Source of the DNA: Ligula intestinalis
Taxonomy: Eukaryota > Platyhelminthes > Cestoda > Diphyllobothriidea > Diphyllobothriidae
DNA: 64,000 nucleotides
Assembly (NCBI GenBank): GCA_036362985.1
Contig: JAYGXS010000005.1
Span: 5,556,141 to 5,620,140, forward strand
Reading direction: 5' to 3'
In this document: piece after piece, positions 12,118-22,599 of the stretch
Numbering within the stretch: position 1 is the stretch's first letter
How the letters are laid out: each line of letters begins with the position of its first letter
Position numbers and translations under genes: made by a program
Notes under the pieces: model-generated
What the model was told of the DNA's origin: nothing
Seen by the model: the letters and a program-made list of their open reading frames with translations, nothing else
The model's database searches: none

Positions 12118-13640
12118 AGGCTGGATCGACATAGAAGTGCGTACTACAATACAAAATGATCGCCACCGACAAATTACAATAATAATACTACTTTCTATAT
12201 TCTAGCTTCATTGGTTTTATAGCAAAACGTTTTACGCTTAAGAGGATTCCAAATGGGATCAACGTCTACAAATGGTGAAAACACAAGACTTAAATATTAC
12301 AAGCTATATTTCAGTAACATTTACATATATTATTCTTTTATATGTGGTCTTCCCTATTGGATTATTTGCATACCACGATTACCCCGTCAGCGATCGCATC
12401 TGCCAAACCTGGTGACCACAGTCTACACGGCCCCTAAACATTCTCCTTTGGTTCGAACAACAGCTGACTGTCGATGATCTGTGCGGGTATTCCTGTTTTT
12501 CCAACCTTGTCAACCGATTCTGCACTCAACAGGAGCGTATCAGGCCGCATCTTCCACACTCGATGATGATCCCAGTGACACCTGCAATGCCTCTGCCGTT
12601 GGACCCTCTCCCAAGAGTGGAAGTTTTTTCCCCCAACCTCCCCCCAACTTGTCAAATCCTCCCACTACGGGTGATAGTTTTTTCTCTAAGAAACCCCAAA
12701 GTGTTTTTCCACGGTTTGCTCTCTTTTAAAGCTATGTTCCACCTAATGACTCAGGTCAACTGGCCTCGCCAACCAACTGATATACAATTTTTCTGCTAAC
12801 ACAGCACACATGTACAAAAGGAATACTCAAAGGCACCTCATCTAAATATCCCTCCAATGTACTGATTCTGAATGTCGCTAGATAATGGGCCACCAAACAT
12901 CATCGTCATGATCAAGGCATACTACTGTTCCACCATTGCATGAGTGCTGATCATTTCAGAGCCATTCACTAGTCGATATGTCGTTCGACAATGGCTGTGT
13001 GCCGTCGTCCATTATATTCAATTACACTACTGACTGAATTCTGGGGAAGGCCCTACCTGAAGATAACAGGATTAAGCTGGCATGCGTGAGGAGGCACTAG
13101 CCGTGACATACTAAAGGCCGACTAGATCAGGCATGATTAAAGCTGTATTAACTGAAAGTATTAAGTACAGGCACCTCCCTTATATGTCGGGATAGTGAAT
13201 GTTCCCTTGTTCACTTCCATTTTTCCGACAGTTCGTCGTTTTCGAAAGACTTTTGGAATATGATAGACAATTATTCGCACACTTCGTTAGTATATTTTCC
13301 AAGTAATATTGCGGAAATCTTATACGGCCCAGCTGATTTGGTAGGCCTTATTTGAAGAAATTCACTCCTAACCTTGGCCAATGAAAAGTCTAGATACTCT
13401 GTTGTAGAGAAGAAGGAGGAGGGAAGGGCAGAATTGGAAGAGATATTGGAGGACAAATGGTTTCAACAGATGTTTCAAAAGTTGCTTTCTGGCAGAAAAG
13501 AATTTCTCTAATAATTTTCTTCGTCTGCAGACTTTGCCTTCTGATCGTATCTTCTGGCCCATTCATTCACCCTTCCATTTCAGTTAAACAAAACTCGTGG
13601 ACGAGAAGACGAGCAAATTGAAACTTGCACCCTGATCCTG
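12118..13640. other. Intergenic stretch, nothing recognised
   Basis: No domain, RNA or repeat recognised. Some minus-strand open stretches near 13271-13562 lack known motifs. Confidence 0.4.
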
Positions 13641-13644
13641 TATA

Positions 13645-13735
13645 AACATACTGGCCTGACGAGAATTTACCGAGAGCATAAGTATGCTCGACAGCTACAC
13701 TTCTGAATTATCTGATTGGAATTTTCGAAACTGTA
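13645..13735 (+). repeat. Repeat shared with 19195-19290
   Basis: ACTGGCCTGACGAGAATTTACC...AAGTATGCTCG here corresponds to ACTGGTCCGGCGAGAATTTATA...ACGTACGCTCG at 19207, and both continue with 'CTGA...TGG..ATTTTCG.AACT..TAAA'. Same orientation; flanks the Penelope-like debris. Family not recognised. Confidence 0.55.
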
Positions 13736-14256
13736 AAACAGTCCAAAGATCATGCGGTGTTAAAGGCACTCAACAGGTACCTATGCTTCAACACCAAACT
13801 TTTTGAGGTGAAGGTACTGGCCAACTTTATTTTGGACTGTATCGGAAGGAACGAATATCCGAAAGAATAATCGAAAGCGTTGCAGCGTACTCATACAGTT
13901 ATCACCACCAAAACCATTCCGAGATATGCCGAGAACTATCTGGAAAGCCGTCGTGTAAAGATGGATGAACTAGAACGTCACGTGTGCCAACACGCTGCCG
14001 TTCTGGACACCCTGTTGGAGGAGGTAAAAATCGAGACACCAAAAACTTGTCACTCCTTTAAAAGGTGCGCGAAATCAAACCAAAGACAAGACTCTCCAAA
14101 GCTCCAGATCGGTACTTACATAACTATTCCTCCATGCCACCTGACACAACTTCGCTTGAAGCATTACCCCTGGGACCTAAATTCTGCATGCCTGGCCAAA
14201 AGGTTAATCAGTAAAAGTTAGGAATCCGGTTGGACAATCTCTATAATCAAACTCAT

Positions 14257-14582
14257 TGTTAGGATTATTCCGAACGAGCGGCCCAGACGAACTCTCAGGT
14301 CACGCTATCGGTCCGACCACGCGCAAAGGCCGCGGGCCCACGGGCGCGCCCGGTGACGTCACCCAATTCGGCCGGCTTAAAGGAGCCAGATGGCCAATCA
14401 AGCCCCTAGGCGAATGAGGGCACAATCTGATTGGTCGCATCTATAATCTTACATATCATATAGTCCCCGTAGAGGAACACAATAAATGACTTCCTTTCCC
14501 TTACGACCTTGTTCGTTGTTCTCCTTGCTGAACTGACACAAAGGGACTGGGCGACACAAATCTAGTCTGGGAACCCATTACA
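14257..14582 (+). repeat. Candidate solo LTR (TG...CA) with CRE, CCAAT and poly(A) signal
   Basis: Starts TGTTAGGATTATTCC and ends GGGAACCCATTACA. Within it is a GC- and CpG-rich promoter-like block with TGACGTCA (14354-14361), CCAAT words on both strands (GGCCAATCA, TGATTGG), TTAAAG, then AATAAA at 14481. This is the order expected of U3-R-U5. No clear target-site duplication and no polypurine tract or primer-binding site were seen, so it may be a solo or decayed LTR. Confidence 0.45.
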
Positions 14583-14649
14583 GCACTTTCGACTTCAAGT
14601 CGATCTCTGCAGATAGTGCTCAACACTTTAACTCAACACTGGTTAATTG

Positions 14650-15035
14650 CAGTTACCAGAATCTGAACAGGAGATCAAAAAACAGGGCCTGCTGACAAAA
14701 TCACACTAAGAGAAGTTTATGTAGCTACGCTAGAACATAAAAATTTGGTTACTATACCGGATACAGAAACGGGTGTCGCTGTAATGAGCTGATCGGACTA
14801 CGTAAATGAAATGCAGGCTTTACTGTTAAACCAAAAGGAATATGAGAAAATCGATGAAAAAAAACGTTGAACGGAGTAAGTACATCTACAGCTAACCGAC
14901 TGCTCAAGAAGAATCCGTACGGGAAGATTCATAAGCAACCATGACCTAGAACGCCTCCGACCAGTAGGCCCTCACATCTCCCGTGTGTATGGTCTACAGG
15001 GTTTTCCCAAAGTTTGGGTACATAGGAATTTAAAT
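14650..15035 (+). pseudogene. Penelope-like element, N-terminal RT fragment
   Basis: Reading through one stop: NLVTIPDTETGVAVMS, SDYVNEMQALLLNQKEYEKI, then a divergent stretch and GPHISRVYGLQGFPKVW (about 14965-15015). This follows the Penelope RT start ('DKG-x-x-VVM', 'DY', 'PRLYGLPK-x-HK'). Stops (TGA, TAG) make it a relic. It breaks off right after the GLPK-like motif, where mariner-like sequence begins. Confidence 0.65.
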
Positions 15036-15049
15036 ATTTTATTTATTTA

Positions 15050-15348
15050 TGTTATTTTTGTTGGGATGGCACTTTTCCTCACTGGATTGAAAGAAGAGGT
15101 CATGTGGAGTGGTCCCCTTGTCACAAGACCTTTCTCCCTTTGATTTCTAATTCAGGGGTATGTTAAAAGAGAAAGTTTATTCAATGAAGATTGCAAATCT
15201 AAACCACTTGAGAGAAAGCATTATCAATCAGTGTGCTGAAATCGACGGCAATGTACACCCATTCAAACTAGAGTACCAGAATTTAGCAAGGCGCATTGAA
15301 ATATGCATTGCAAATAATGGAAATCATATTGAAAATATAATTTCTTAA
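15050..15348 (+). pseudogene. Tc1/mariner-type transposase C-terminus (remnant)
   Basis: 15160-15348 reads MLKEKVYSMKIANLNHLRES, IINQCAEIDGN, RRIEICIANNGNHIENIIS. This matches the end of transposases with '...WG-x-LK-x-x-VY ... R-x-x-x-C-x-x-NGGHIE'. Just upstream, 15100-15160 in mixed frames recalls the PPRSPDL-x-P-x-DF-x-LWG stretch containing the last catalytic residue. No TIR recognised. It sits between two Penelope-like RT fragments. Confidence 0.6.
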
Positions 15349-15389
15349 CACTATCATTCAATCAAATTGTTTTGTTCTAAAGGTATGTT

Positions 15390-15785
15390 TTTATCCCCTA
15401 TGTGCCCAGACTTCGTGGACACTCTGTACATAGGATCCACAAGATGGGCTTGCCAGTTCGTCTTTTTTTGAATATGTGAAACCCTATAGAGCAGTAATTG
15501 GCACCAAATAGCCATCGAGGTACGTTCAAATTTATCGGCGATACCAACGACATCAACTTAAGTGGCATGATGATGCTCTCTGCAGACGTTTCACCGCTGT
15601 TTGCAAACGTCCCTATGCCAGAGACAGTCGATTACATTTGTAAAATTCTTGCTGGCAAATCAGATGGTAATAGAACTACTAATGGATTAAATAAACGAAC
15701 TATTACCAATACGTATTTTAAAGGTGCAGCTCCTTTTTGACAACCAACAATATAAACAAAAAGATGGCGTTAACATCAGCTTGCA
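15390..15785 (+). pseudogene. Penelope-like element, RT palm fragment
   Basis: Reads PRLRGHSVHRIHKMGLPVRL (GLPKIHK motif, altered), then MMMLSADVSPLFANVPMPET (15560-15620), equivalent to 'SFDV-x-SLFTNVP', and after a frameshift VQLLFDNQQYKQKDGV (about 15720-15770), equivalent to 'F-x-F-x-x-x-YRQ-x-DGVAMG'. Coding similarity stops exactly at this DGV motif and a YVDD motif in the same orientation resumes at 18130, which suggests an insertion (see findings). Confidence 0.75.
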
Positions 15786-16239
15786 TAAATAAACAAATTT
15801 AGATTTTAAGCCCAGAGGCCCTCGTCATTGCAAACTTAGTGCTGTAGTAAAAATAAATACAAAGTGGATAAATGCTACTCTTTGTGAGCAACCACATAGG
15901 CAGCGGGAGTGGGTAGTATGATAGACACGAGGTCACCACCAAAACGCCGGAGATGCGACCTGGTGGACTGCAGAGTCCAGCGACAAGCTGCCAAAACCGC
16001 CACGAGCATGACCAGGGACCGTGAAGCCCATCGTTAGGGTTGTAAAACGGAGAATGAAAATAATGATAAGACAGAGAAGGGGATGAAAAACCACTGTAAT
16101 GATCACTCCACAGAGGTTAAAATTGACTTATGTGGAAAACAATTTAACTTAGATGGAACCATCTCAAATAACAGGAGGACCCTTTTTTAAAGTCCAAAGG
16201 TCGTGTGTTTGGGAGGGAGATGAATAACAAGGACTTGAT

Positions 16240-17830
16240 ATCTTCCAAAGTTTAAGGTTTACGTAATTTGGCTTTAAAAACTGCTAAGTCAAGCGACAGC
16301 GAAATTTCGAGGGGAATATTTTTCCAGCGGAAAGCATATTTGGAGGCAAAAGGAGAATGGTAACATGTGAAGCTAAAAATGGTGGTGCAATTAGCATGGA
16401 GGAATTACGAGTGGCATCTGCTGGCGTCAGAGCGTTGATCCGTGGGAGGTTAGGGCTAGGGTTAATGCAAAATAGGAAGCAGAGGCCAGCTTCGAGTCTT
16501 TTAATCCAAAGAAATATCATTTTTGCTAACTGTCATCTCTCCGTATAAGAAATAGTGGATCGAGGAGGAGCAAATATTTTTCGAGTAAACACTCTCTTTA
16601 CATTTTCAACCTTACCGCGGTCAAAGCCATTCATCGGACCAAAGAGGGGACAGCAGTATTCTAGGATGGGTATAACAAACATGCAGTACCGTTTGAACGT
16701 TATTTCCAGAAGGGAGAAATTGTGGTATAAGACCACATATCTGTGCAGCCTTTGCAGAAATTCGATCAGCATGCGGCGATATTGCTAGTTTATTTTTAGA
16801 TCTGATAAATTTAGAATCATTTCCTTTGCGTCCAGTGGAAAGTATTCGTCAGTGGAGTTCTTGCATAAAGACTTCCGGTATTTATTGCGGTATGATTCTC
16901 TTATCTTAATATGTATGCTGTATGCATGTTTCATAAACAATAGCCAACAGTAGGAGCTTATGTTTTCTAGAACATACTTTGTCTGATCAAGGTGATTTTT
17001 GCTGGTGCAGATAGCCAACCTTAAGTCCTCAATTCTAGATTCCGTGAGACGATCCAGATTTTTAATCGTTGGGCGTAGATTTCCACGACGAAGGATCTTA
17101 TAGAATTGTACAGGATACTCCTTGCTGATTATGCAAATTCGCAGAAATTCAATGTGTGTATTATCCTTTGTTATTCTGCATCTTAATTGTAAAAGCCTAT
17201 CCAGAGACTTTATTGTATCCGGGGGAAGGTGCCTTTTGAGAAATGTGAAACATCTTTTCACAGGAAGAAATTTGAAGCAAGCAAATATGGCAGAATTTAT
17301 TCGATCAAATAAATTTCGTGACGGCTCGTCAGCTGCGGCCCGTCTTTGCATGAATGAATAACAAGTGGGTTACAGCACAATTTGAATATCAACAAAATCG
17401 ATAAACGCAAGGTAAATAAGACCTTAGTCCTTTATGGTGGATCTTTCCAAAAGTGGAGTATTTTTAAAGACTGGGGAACAAGAAACCTTGGCGGGGCCAA
17501 AACACAGGAAACTACTCTTGGATGGAGAGAACTCTATCTGCAAGGTAGCACTCCTACGTGAGAGCGTAAGCATGTCTGCGTTTATTTCATCAACACATAC
17601 ATTGGCCGTGTCCTTAGAAAATAAATATATGTACTCAAGGTCATCTGCGTAAATGAGATTTTGTGAATTTTTCAGGACTGTCGAAATTTCATTTATGTAT
17701 AGAATGCATATTGGAGGACCCAAGACCGTGCCTTGAAAAACGCCACTCGTGATCAGCTGAGCCGTCGAGTAGCTGTTACCTACTAAGACCTTTTGGCTGC
17801 GGTTCAACAAGTAGGTTGAAACGACGGAAT
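16240..17830 (-). pseudogene. CR1/Jockey-like RT fragment on the minus strand, interrupted
   Basis: Minus strand, 17810 to 17424: LNRSQKVLVGNSYS, LITSGVFQGTVLGPPICILY, INEIS, LIYADDLEYIYLF, KNTPLLERSTIKD. This contains the RT 'SGV-x-QG-x-VLGP' and the catalytic 'ADD'. At 16772 to 16533: FSLLEITFKRYCMFVIPILE, YCCPLFGPMNGFDRGKVENV, KRVFTRKIF, the downstream 'LEYC-P-W' and 'VQR-FTR' blocks. 16240-16520 carries the end (ICFPLEKYS..NFAVA) in shifted frames. A 600-bp segment with another ORF separates the two parts. Confidence 0.75.
16785..17351 (-). CDS. 188-codon open frame inserted within the minus-strand RT (unassigned, possibly Penelope N-terminal-like)
   Basis: Uninterrupted from ATG at 17351 to a stop at 16785, between the ADD block and the LEYC block of the CR1-like RT, where about 70 residues of RT are expected instead. 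It is basic and Leu/Arg-rich, with RCRITKDNTHIEFLRICI and repeated heptad-like patches (LDRLTESRIEDLRLAICTSK), then KIRESYRNKYRKSLCKN. The 'R-x-x-I....H-x-x-FL-x-x-C' pattern recalls the region preceding the RT in Penelope-like proteins, but this is weak. No catalytic motif seen. Probably transposon-derived. Confidence 0.35.
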   Translation of the reverse strand: MQRRAAADEPSRNLFDRINSAIFACFKFLPVKRCFTFLKRHLPPDTIKSLDRLLQLRCRITKDNTHIEFLRICIISKEYPVQFYKILRRGNLRPTIKNLDRLTESRIEDLRLAICTSKNHLDQTKYVLENISSYCWLLFMKHAYSIHIKIRESYRNKYRKSLCKNSTDEYFPLDAKEMILNLSDLKIN

Positions 17831-18089
17831 GGATTCAGATTCGGTCTTAAAATGCTCTACAAAGAATGCACAGAGCAACTAAGCCTTGACCGTATCTTCG
17901 AGAACGAAATTTTTATCTTCATTTAATAGCGGAGGAATTTCGTGACCTCTCTTGGAGAAGGACCGATGACGGAAGAGTTGAGCAACAGATTTTGTAGAGT
18001 TAAGGTCGCTAAGTACGCATGATTCCCTCTTGGACATCTCTAGGCTAATATCTTCATGAAAAAGTTGGAGAAATTTCACTAAAGGGACA

Positions 18090-18490
18090 AGATTTATACG
18101 TTAAAACACTACAGTCGCTATGTTGATGACACCTTTGTGATCGCTCCAAAAGAAACAGATGTAGATGCGCTCCTAAGTACTGTCATTTAACTACACCCTT
18201 CCACTAAGTTCATGTCGGAGAGTGGGTATAAACGGCAGGTTCGCTTCCTTTCTTGGACCTCCTCTCAATTCGAAGACCTGAAGGTAGCGTCCGAAGAAGC
18301 GTTAATGGAAAGAAAACCTATTCTGCTCAGTACGAAAACATTAGCAGTTTTGTGCCCATCCAACAGGAAAGCACTTTAATCCGCGGCTTAAGGTAAAGAA
18401 CGAAAAAATTGTTCAACAGGCAGAACTGAGATGGAGCTTAAGAAAATTCAGGACCTGCTTCGTGAGGGCAGGTATCATTAAAGATTCATC
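18090..18490 (+). pseudogene. Penelope-like element, RT YVDD and C-terminal part
   Basis: Reads LKHYSRYVDDTFVIAPKETD (YVDD catalytic motif near 18127), then HPSTKFMSESGYKRQVRFL and, in shifted frames, segments corresponding to the 'FT-x-E-x-E...L-FLD', 'VYRK-T' and 'S-x-H-x-x-x-K' blocks. Several stops. Same orientation as the 15390-15785 fragment and matching the part of the protein that follows it. Confidence 0.7.
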
Positions 18491-18499
18491 CTAAAGGTT

Positions 18500-20440
18500 A
18501 TGGTGGTTCAATAAATAAAGTCCACCACACCCATTGTGGAAAAAAGACGCTATTCTCGAAACCCTTTTCAAGGGGATGTGACAAGTGAACTCCTGAGAAT
18601 ACGCCTTGACCAAACAGAGATCGGGTATTATCCTCAAGCAATCCAATCCCACGCGAGGAAGCTAAAGATAGGTTGCCGGCTCAGACAACCTCCATGGGCA
18701 TCTACTCATTAACTTGATTTTGTGGAGCAGGTTGTATCAATCGCACGAGGCCGTGTTTATCCAGAAGTATACGGAAACATAGCATAGCTCAGCATAGCTC
18801 AGTAAATGTGAAGTCAGTAGCAAAAAATGGCATGTTCGCCCATATTGTTGATTCTGGATATCGTATGGACCCCAACAAAGCCTTCGGGATGATTTTTTAG
18901 GTTCCACCAAACTATCCAAAAGTTCCTGGGTCAGCGTCTGCTTTCGGCCACAGAAGCAACTGCAATCAGGTTGCCGAAACCGGCATTGTATGCACAAAAA
19001 AACTTCCTACAAGTTTCATGACTGGCATAACCCACAGTCATTTAGCTGCATGCAGTGGTCTATGCTCTCCCTTACCTCCCCCCTGGCACACCGTCCCCTA
19101 AACTAGTTCCGTTAAACCCTCCCCGTATAACCAAAGTTCCCTTATCGACTCACATGTACGAAAGGGCGAGCACATTTTTACTTGTACTTCGTTCCCATCT
19201 CAATGTACTGGTCCGGCGAGAATTTATAAGAAGCCTACGTACGCTCGCTAAATACGCGTCTGCATTTTCTGATGGGTATTTTCGCAACTTTAAGTAAAAC
19301 AATAGCAAACGCCTTTACCCTCTTTCTAATTGTACATTTTTCCGCCCACAAAATGCCCCCATTTACCTCACACCTTTAAATCTCCTATTATCATGAATTC
19401 TGTAAGAAACAGGCGTGTGGGGTTTTCCTCGTAAGTGGTCTCTCAAGAAAGTGCTACCACGGCTAACTTACAGGTAACATGAAGCATAACCCCTCATATT
19501 CTTTTTGGTCTTCACTTTCTGAAGTATAAATAGCCCTTGATTGATAATTCAGAATCAGCAATATCTGCGATTAAACAGATGTCTGTAAATGCCGAGATGT
19601 CTGGCTTTATTTCACTAAGATTCTAATTTTGTCCAAATTATTGAACAGGATTTGGACATTTATCACGATTGTCCCTACTGATTGTCGTACTAGGAGGCCT
19701 AGCCTTCAATGTGACGGAATTTCTCAACAGATATGACAATTTTCTGGAGATATCACGTTGTCTGAGGTTGATAATCGATTCAGAATGGATAGGCAGCTAC
19801 TGTCTACTTACTGCCTGGAAAACCTATACTGACAATCTATAAAAACTATAATTAGACTAATTTTTTGTGTCCCAGTTTTATTTGTATCTGCAAAAGTCTT
19901 TTAAGAAAATTTACAAGCTATTGCTTTGGGTGAAAAATGTCAGTGGCTTCTCAAATTCGAAAAAAATATCATTTTTAATAGCAAAGTGCCTAAACTAGTA
20001 TTTCTTGCTGCTGAGGATTCCGGATGTTTCTCCTATACTAGCTCTTATATACGCATTCTTTTCAATCCAATGGAAATTTTCGCAGAGAAGGCCTTGGTAT
20101 AATTATCAACCGTATGGCGATCCGGTTCCTTGCATTAAGGCCCTTGCGTTCAATGTCAACCTCAACTGTTCACTTTGACTTAATTGATCATTTGGCAGAA
20201 CTTAAACAATTCGAAAGGGCGTATCTCATGTAGACTCGACCGTCGTCATCTAAGATTTCTATTGACAAGTCTCTTTTGGTCTCCGGGAGCTTATGTGCAT
20301 TATCCCCCGTAATGGAATTTATCATTCTCAACTATTTCATCGATAATTTGTATCCGAAAAAATTTAACAATGAGGACTAAACGACACACCACAGAAACAT
20401 GCACCCCACCCTCTCAAATATGTTAGTTAAATAACCAGTC
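18500..20440. other. Upstream flank of the receptor gene, little recognised
   Basis: Contains the second copy of the 13645 repeat and a short direct duplication CATAGCTCAG x2 near 18779-18800. No clear TATA box, CpG-rich promoter or conserved block was recognised before the receptor start at 20482. Confidence 0.4.
19195..19300 (+). repeat. Second copy of the 13645 repeat
   Basis: Matches 13645-13735 with about one difference in five bases. It lies on the far side of the Penelope-like fragments, so the two copies may be ends of one large degraded element or independent insertions. Confidence 0.5.
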
Positions 20441-20449
20441 GAAGCCGTG

Positions 20450-20485
20450 ATGCCAGTCATGTTTATCCTTGTGGCCAAGACATGA
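20450..20485 (+). promoter_or_regulatory. uORF overlapping the receptor start codon (ATGA)
   Basis: An 11-codon ORF (ATG 20450, second in-frame ATG 20459) ends at TGA 20483-20485, which overlaps the receptor ATG at 20482 in the four bases ATGA. If this stretch is in the mature 5' UTR, translation of the receptor would rely on leaky scanning or on termination-reinitiation. If a spliced leader is added downstream of 20450, the uORF is irrelevant. No TATA box was recognised upstream. Confidence 0.4.
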
Positions 20486-20593
20486 ACTCTGTTCTACATG
20501 TGCATTTGATAGTACTGGCACTGGTCATCGTCACTCCCGTGGTGTATTCCGCGAAGGGTGTTGCAATTGACGAGTTTTGTTTGTCCGATGAGG
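20482..20593 (+). CDS. Receptor exon 1: start codon and signal peptide
   Basis: Encodes residues 1-37 plus one base (phase 1 end). It begins at ATG 20482 with MNSVLHVHLIVLALVIVTPV, a strongly hydrophobic run of about 15 residues; VYS|A around residue 23 fits the signal peptidase (-3,-1) rule. After it comes a short segment with one Cys (FCLSDE). The donor is a consensus GTAAGT at 20594. This start was chosen because it is the first ATG in the frame and sits directly before the hydrophobic core. An upstream AUG at 20450 is in a different frame and ends at a TGA overlapping this ATG (see uORF). Whether a further 5' non-coding exon or a trans-spliced leader exists cannot be seen. Confidence 0.8.
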
Positions 20594-20633
20594 GTAAGTC
20601 TCTTACCGCGTTTATAGTTGTCACTCGTTATAG
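20594..20633 (+). other. Intron 1 (40 bp)
   Basis: A 40-base intron from GTAAGT to TTATAG with no room for an insert. Removing it joins codon halves G|AA (Glu38) and keeps the frame. Introns this short occur in flatworm genes, especially near the 5' end. The same gene has introns over 12 kb. Confidence 0.8.
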
Positions 20634-20844
20634 AACGCCCAGCTTGGAATCGCAGTCTTCACTACAACAATGAGCCATTCGTCCTGAGCATTGAAGTTAG
20701 CGACAGACCCTCGCATTGGATTATTAACTACATATTCGAAATCCTCGTTCGTGAACGCCTGGGTTACAACAAAATTAGATTTGTCCACTCAAATTGGGAT
20801 TCTACAGCGGAAACTGTTTCGCGTGTTAATTGTGCTAAACATGG
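20634..20844 (+). CDS. Receptor exon 2: N-terminal lobe of OpuAC-like module
   Basis: Encodes residues 38-107 plus two bases. After an NRS sequon comes the pattern PFVLSIEVSDRPSHWIINYI, then FEILVRERLGY and VHSNWDST. This matches the N-terminal plan of OpuAC/ProX-type proteins: a beta strand with a tryptophan or aromatic, a helix carrying an 'E-L-GY' ending, then a strand and a charged loop. The donor GTACGT at 20845 leaves phase 2, which fits the acceptor of the next exon 13.6 kb away. Frame is continuous with exon 1 across the 40-bp intron. The coding pattern is clear; assignment to OpuAC rests on remembered family patterns, not a search. Confidence 0.8.
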
Positions 20845-22390
20845 GTACGTTCCTGCTCATTTTCCACAGGATTTTGGCCCACGTTTTATAGTACCGAACC
20901 ATTTTCATTCATTTTCACTGTCAGTTTAAGCTCTGTGTTAATGCCAACCATGTCAATGTTCGCTTGTGTGCTCTTAGTCAACCGGATATCTAAAATACAT
21001 GTCTACAGTAGTGACATTAGAAAAACTGATACCAACGATTAATTGTTTGCAATATTAGTCATTTTTAAATGCCCGACAGGTGCTGACGAGAGTTTTTTAG
21101 TGTTAAATTGATATTTCTTTCAGCTCTACCCACCAGGGTTATTTTTTTGGCTAATAAAGGGAAACCTTGTGTTTTGACTGCATCCATAAACCCTGTACAA
21201 CAGTGGACAGTTGCGAGCTAATCAAAGTATGTATCTTCCACACTTTCGGGGCTAAGGACAGTTGGATCTTAAACTTCCACAAGCGTATTTTCTTCGAAAA
21301 TTCATTAGCATTACGAAAAATCAAACAATAAAATCGCAACAACTTTAGGGGGGGGGGCAGGTGCTGTAGGTGTTCACCCCCGACAACTGTGATCAGTATG
21401 GTTGACTTCTTTAACATGGAGATACTAAAAATAACTATGCATTTACTCCTGTTTTAGTGATACTTAATAGGCTATTTAAGTGCTAATTTACTACTTGTGT
21501 TTCCGCTGCAATTCGTTCGGTCGCACACTGTGTTGACCTTTGCCTTCCCTCATTGAGCTTGATGCTAGCTATTCACAACATGACTATGCATCGCATGAGG
21601 AGGAAGTTGTATTTTCAAAAACGACCTTGCCCTCCTTTGCTAGGGGTCATTTTATCAGTAATTGCAGCTAAACGTGAACTACACATAATGCCTTTTCTCT
21701 CATCAAGCTTAAATCGAGTGACCAAAAACTACGGATCTAGACACCAACATTTCTGTGTAGAAACGTTATCACCGGAAACCAAACATGTGTTGGCTTTCTC
21801 TACTATATTCTGCCTCAGCCAACGTAATATCCTACCTCTCAACCTTTTTTCTTAACCGATAATCAACTAATTTATTTATTTCACTCATAGGTTTACAGTT
21901 TAATTGTAATGCCTTTGATAGCAATTGTTTGAAGACTCGTGTCTGCGTCGACCGGCTTTTGACTACGCTAATAACAGAAGCATACAATTTTTGCCGCAAG
22001 ATACTTTTTCCGTCGAGACCTCTCATTTTAATTCTAACCCTAGATATCATGACCATAGTATGTCAAGACTGCACACTGGAGAATGTTCGTTTAGTATAGT
22101 TCACGCACGTACTATAATCCGTTTATATCCAGTAATATTCTTTGCGGGCTACTATTTACCCCAGAACTACTCTCGTTAATACTACCCTATATAACAAGAA
22201 ATGTGTTTACCTTAAACCCGGTAGGTAGCGCAAAAGGCATACCAACCATTTAGCATAGTATTAACTCGATAAACAAGTTATTGCTTTATCGTTCACTTAC
22301 ACTTCTATTATTATGGAAACAATGTTTTTAAATGCCTGCTTCAGGTAGTTTACAGATAATGCAAATTAACAAATGAATGCGAAGGTTTGC

Positions 22391-22490
22391 GTTCCAGGTG
22401 TTTGCGCATTAAAGAAGGCTGGTCGAGCATCAGAATAGTTTGTTTATTCTAAATGTGCAAACTCGTACAGAAGTTCATTGTCAGAGGTAA
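22391..22490 (-). repeat. Possible Penelope-like terminal repeat, related to 35487
   Basis: TTCCAGGTGTTTGCGC..AAGAAGGCTGGTCGAGCATCAGA..AGTTTGTTTATTCT resembles 35495-35560 (CCAGGTATTTGCGTAGACGAGGAAGAAGGCGTGTCGAGCAACAGATCAATTGGTTTATTGTTCT, described in pieces) in the same orientation, including the word order CCAGGT - TTTGCG - AAGAAGGC - GTCGAGCA - TTTATT. Confidence 0.4.
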
Positions 22491-22599
22491 CAGCAGAAAA
22501 AAGGGAACATTATGGTGCGTGCAAACTAGTCAATTGTCAGTGACGCACGTCTGGAGATGACTGCGCAGAGCTCTGTACGTCGGTACCAAATCGAAAGAT

